A stretch of 10,089 nucleotides of DNA from an uncultured Gemmatimonadota bacterium (GTDB lineage Bacteria > Gemmatimonadota > Gemmatimonadetes > Longimicrobiales > Gaopeijiaceae). Where the stretch lies: contig CAKZOQ010000375.1 of the NCBI GenBank assembly GCA_937136445.1, positions 1 to 10,089 of the forward strand, given 5' to 3'. A program made the translations under genes and the position numbers. Position 1 is the first letter of the stretch, and every line of letters begins with the position of its first letter. Shown here piece after piece: positions 7,805-10,089 of the stretch. The notes beneath the pieces are model-generated. The model ran no database searches and was not told the origin of the DNA. It saw nothing but the letters and a program-made list of their open reading frames with translations.

Positions 7805-8470
7805 GTGGCCACGTCCTCTGGGAAGGAGCCACCCGCCGCCTTCGCGCCGGCCGGCGTCCGACCCTCCAAGATCGTCTGCGTCGGAAAGAACTACGCCAAG
7901 CACGCTGCCGAGATGGGTGGTGAGGTTCCTGCGGAGCCCCTCCTCTTCCTGAAGGCGCCGTCGGCGCTCCTGGCGCCGGGTGAGGCCATCGTCCGGCCGC
8001 CGGATTCCCGTCGGGTGGACTTCGAAGGGGAGATCGCGGTGCGGGTGGGTCGGCGGGCGAAGGACGTCCCTAGGGAGGAGGCGTGGGACGTCCTGGACGC
8101 GGTCCTCCCCCTGAACGACGTTACCGCCCGGGACCTCCAACGCTCCGACAACCAGTGGAGCCGGGCCAAGGGCTTCGACACCTTCTGCCCGGTGGGGGAC
8201 CCGGTGCATCTGGACCAGGTGGACCGGGCGTCGCTGGGCGTGGTCACCCGGGTGAACGGGGAGGTTCGGCAGGAGGCCTCCGCCGACGAGATGACCTTCG
8301 ACATCCCGTTCCTGGTGGCCTACATCAGCCGGATCTTCACCCTGGAGCCCGGCGACCTCATCGCCACCGGGACCCCCGACGGCATCGGCCCGCTGGAGGC
8401 CGGAGACGTGGTGGAGGTGGAGGTCCTGGGCGTAGGCTCCGTCTCGAACCCCGTCCGGGACGCGTCCTGA
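7805..8470 (+). CDS. fumarylacetoacetate hydrolase (FAH) family protein
   Basis: This 221-residue protein begins at GTG 7805, directly after the stop of the membrane protein. It is the short, single-domain FAHD1/YcgM-like form of the FAH fold, which hydrolyses or decarboxylates 3-oxo acids such as acylpyruvates, fumarylpyruvate or oxaloacetate with Mg or Mn. The visible signature runs in family order: VGKNYAKHAAEM with the catalytic-type pair H33 and E36; metal ligands E74 and E76 (DFEGE) and D105 (NDVTARD); K122 in KGFDTF; and the substrate loop GTPDGIGP at 189-196. All key residues are present, so it should be active. The aminotransferase 14 bases downstream could make or use a keto acid in the same pathway, but the substrate cannot be read from the sequence. 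The family is certain; the reaction is not. Confidence 0.92.
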   Translation: MATSSGKEPPAAFAPAGVRPSKIVCVGKNYAKHAAEMGGEVPAEPLLFLKAPSALLAPGEAIVRPPDSRRVDFEGEIAVRVGRRAKDVPREEAWDVLDAVLPLNDVTARDLQRSDNQWSRAKGFDTFCPVGDPVHLDQVDRASLGVVTRVNGEVRQEASADEMTFDIPFLVAYISRIFTLEPGDLIATGTPDGIGPLEAGDVVEVEVLGVGSVSNPVRDAS

Positions 8471-8484
8471 GCACCGACGCCTCG

Positions 8485-9678
8485 GTGGATCCGCCGATCT
8501 TCTCGCCTGCCCGGCGCTTCCAGGCTCTCCCGCCCTACCCTCTGGCGGGGATGAAGGAGACCCGCCGGCTCCTGGAAGCCGAGGGCGTGCGGATCCTGGA
8601 CCTGGGCGCCGGAGACGCCGAGTTGGCTCCGCCTCCCGCCGCGGTGGAGGCCCTGGCCCGGGCCGCCGAGGACCCGACCCAGTCCCGCTATCCTTTCCAG
8701 GTGGGATCCATGGGGTTCCGGAGGGCGGTGGCCGCCTTCATGGAGCGCCGCTTCGGGGTGACGCTGGACCCCGGGTCGGAGCTCCTTCCCCTCTTCGGGT
8801 CCAAGGACGGCATCGCCCACCTCCCGCTGGCCTACCTGGACCCCGGGGACGCCGTGGTCATGCCCGATCCGGGCTACCAGGCCTATCGGGGAGGCACGGT
8901 TCTGGCCGGCGGGGAGCCCTGCATGATGCCCCTCCGCCCGGAGAACGACTTCCTCCTGCAGTTCGACGACATCCCCGCGGACGTCCTGGCCCGCACCCGC
9001 ATCCTCTTCCTGAACCACCCCAACAACCCCACCGCGGCCTCCGCCCCCGACGACTACCTGCAGCGAGCCGTGGACTTCTGCCGGGAGCACGGCATCCTCC
9101 TGGCCCACGACCACGCCTACTCCGAGATCGCCTTCGACGGATACCGGCCACCGAGCATCCTGGAGTTCGAAGGAGCCGGAGAGGTGGCGGTGGAATTCCA
9201 CACCCTCTCCAAGACCTACAACATGACGGGGTGGCGGTTGGGATGGATGGCAGGCAGGGCGGAGGTGGTGGCGACGCTGACCCGCCTCAAGACCTTCGTG
9301 GACACCGGGGTCTTCCTGGCGGTGCAAGAGGCGGGTCGGGCGGCGCTGGAGTCCTGGGACGACTGGGTGCCGGGGAACGTCGCCGTCTTCCAGGAACGTC
9401 GGGACCGTGCGGTGGCGGCGCTCCGCCAGGTGGGCTTCGAGGTGGATCCCCCACGGGCGACCATGTACCTGTGGATCCCGGTGCCGGAAGGAGCGGACGG
9501 GTCGCCGTCGGCGGAGGACTTCGCACGTCGGGCGCTGGAGGAGGCCGGCGTCATCGTCCTGCCCGGGAGTGCGCTGGGGGACGCGGGTGAGGGGTTCTTC
9601 CGCATCGCGCTGACCCGGACCGTCGAGGAGCTGGAGGAGGCGGCACGCCGCCTGGGCCGCCTGGTCCCACCGGGCTGA
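8485..9678 (+). CDS. class I/II PLP-dependent aminotransferase, LL-DAP-aminotransferase-like
   Basis: From GTG 8485 this is 397 residues, a normal length for fold-type I aminotransferases. The start is chosen because the family N-terminus (PARRFQALPPYPL, residues 8-20) follows it at once. The ATG at 8551 would delete that part, and a CTG at 8467 forming CTGA with the upstream stop is possible but rare. The PLP site is complete: GSKDGI (105-110) for phosphate, N181 in NHPNNPT, D209 and Y212 in DHAYSE, the Schiff-base lysine K243 in LSKTYNMTGWR with R251, and the carboxylate-binding R373 in FFRIALT. The SKTYNMTGWR string is characteristic of the LL-diaminopimelate/alanine-type branch. Possible roles are lysine and cell-wall precursor synthesis or general amino acid transamination. 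It sits 14 bases after the FAH gene and is probably cotranscribed. Fold and chemistry are secure; the substrate is inferred only loosely. Confidence 0.92.
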   Translation: MDPPIFSPARRFQALPPYPLAGMKETRRLLEAEGVRILDLGAGDAELAPPPAAVEALARAAEDPTQSRYPFQVGSMGFRRAVAAFMERRFGVTLDPGSELLPLFGSKDGIAHLPLAYLDPGDAVVMPDPGYQAYRGGTVLAGGEPCMMPLRPENDFLLQFDDIPADVLARTRILFLNHPNNPTAASAPDDYLQRAVDFCREHGILLAHDHAYSEIAFDGYRPPSILEFEGAGEVAVEFHTLSKTYNMTGWRLGWMAGRAEVVATLTRLKTFVDTGVFLAVQEAGRAALESWDDWVPGNVAVFQERRDRAVAALRQVGFEVDPPRATMYLWIPVPEGADGSPSAEDFARRALEEAGVIVLPGSALGDAGEGFFRIALTRTVEELEEAARRLGRLVPPG

Positions 9679-9698
9679 GCCGCCTTCGAAGCACGGAT

Positions 9699-9725
9699 CC
9701 GCCCAGGAACCGCGCTTCCGGGCGG
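9699..9725 (+). terminator. GC-rich hairpin between aminotransferase and TonB-like gene
   Basis: CCGCCC (9699-9704) pairs with GGGCGG (9720-9725), and after one bulged A (9705) GGAA (9706-9709) pairs with TTCC (9716-9719) around a six-base loop. That is ten pairs in 27 bases. The position, 20 bases after a stop codon, fits a terminator. However, no T-run follows (GGTTAGG), and the hairpin ends four bases before the ribosome site of the next gene, so it could instead be a leader structure affecting that gene. Confidence 0.35.
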
Positions 9726-9729
9726 GGTT

Positions 9730-9733
9730 AGGA
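9730..9733 (+). promoter_or_regulatory. Shine-Dalgarno AGGA for the TonB-like gene
   Basis: AGGA lies six bases before ATG 9740, good spacing for ribosome binding. It supports that ATG over the internal Met at residue 24. It is one of the few clear ribosome sites in the window, where most genes start by overlap. Confidence 0.55.
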
Positions 9734-9739
9734 CGACCC

Positions 9740-10089
9740 ATGACCCCGCCCTCCTCCCCCGACGACGCACCGTCCGCCGGGGAAGCCCGCCGGCAGCGAC
9801 GGGACCGCATGCACCGTCGGGCGGTTCAGGTCGCCTTGGCCGTGTCCGCTGCCATCCACCTGATGGCGCTGGCCCTCTATCCGGGGCTGCGGGATCGCGA
9901 TCGGACCACTCCTCGCCCCTTCGTGCCCCTGCAGGCCACCACCGCCCAGGGCATGACGGCCATCCAGCTCGTGGAGGTCACCACCGACGACCCCGAGGCT
10001 CCCCCCGAGCCCGACGAGGTGGAGGAGGTCGCCCCCCCGGACGAGGCGCCCGAGGGACCCGACCTCGATGAGGAGGCGGAGCAGGGTGG
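9740..10089 (+). CDS. TonB-like energy transducer, N-terminal part (3' end outside window)
   Basis: The frame is open to the window edge, giving 116 residues. The layout is TonB-like: a basic cytoplasmic start (residues 15-28, Arg-rich), one membrane helix (about 29-46), then a Pro/Glu/Asp-rich periplasmic stretch (from about 85) of the kind that spans the periplasm. The helix contains S36 and H40 as SxxxH, the pair that in E. coli TonB (S16, H20) is needed for energy coupling with ExbB/ExbD. A C-terminal TonB domain would be expected downstream and cannot be seen, so a TolA-like or other Pro-rich anchored protein is not excluded. The spacer here is Glu/Asp-rich rather than the usual Lys-Pro/Glu-Pro mix. 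The gene likely starts a new unit, as a hairpin separates it from the aminotransferase. Confidence 0.72.
   Translation, partial: MTPPSSPDDAPSAGEARRQRRDRMHRRAVQVALAVSAAIHLMALALYPGLRDRDRTTPRPFVPLQATTAQGMTAIQLVEVTTDDPEAPPEPDEVEEVAPPDEAPEGPDLDEEAEQG

Noticed and set aside
5782..7923. Long plus-strand frame overlapping the helicase, small membrane protein and FAH start
   Set aside because: Its translation is Pro/Gly/Arg low-complexity, while the other frame carries all helicase motifs.
8083..8484. N-terminal extension of the aminotransferase frame into the FAH gene
   Set aside because: The extra residues are Gly/Pro/Arg-rich shadow sequence and overlap a complete FAH gene. The family N-terminus begins right after 8485.
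9729..9734. TAGGAC as a -10 element for a leaderless TonB-like transcript
   Set aside because: It matches consensus poorly, no -35 is present upstream, and the same bases serve better as a Shine-Dalgarno (AGGA).

Overview
The window is a dense, very GC-rich, all-plus-strand stretch of bacterial chromosome with eight protein-coding genes, two of them cut by the window ends. No RNA gene, insertion sequence or CRISPR array is visible. The mix of a DUF4175-like coiled-coil protein, the Bacteroidota/Gemmatimonadota-type secreted protein that databases often label 'asparagine synthetase B', strong Arg-over-Lys bias and a TonB-like gene points to a high-GC Gram-negative bacterium. Gemmatimonadota is my best guess, inferred from memory of these families rather than from a search.

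Region 1 (2-7492) looks like one operon of four genes. Each gene starts inside the stop codon of the one before it: ATGA at 1828, ATGA at 3591 and GTGA at 4859. The order is the C-terminal 609 residues of a lysine-poor, Gln/Glu-rich coiled-coil protein; an exported helical-repeat (TPR-like) protein; an exported protein with a glutamine-amidotransferase-like or DUF4159-like appearance; and an 877-residue fusion of a RadC-like JAMM/JAB domain to a DinG/XPD-type superfamily 2 helicase. The first three suggest an envelope-associated module. The helicase is functionally unlike them but is translationally coupled.

Region 2 (about 7510-9678) starts with a plausible sigma-70-type promoter in the only sizeable gap. 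It carries a 70-residue two-helix membrane protein, a fumarylacetoacetate-hydrolase-family enzyme that starts on the base after the preceding stop, and a class I/II PLP aminotransferase of the LL-diaminopimelate-aminotransferase-like type. The last two are complete by their catalytic residues and suggest small-molecule (amino acid/keto acid) metabolism; their substrates cannot be read from the sequence.

Region 3 (9679-10089) holds a strong hairpin, a Shine-Dalgarno site and the first 116 codons of a TonB-like protein whose single membrane helix carries the SxxxH motif.

The most notable features are the JAMM-helicase fusion, the Ser in place of the expected first iron-sulfur Cys of that helicase, and the mislabelled family of the secreted protein.
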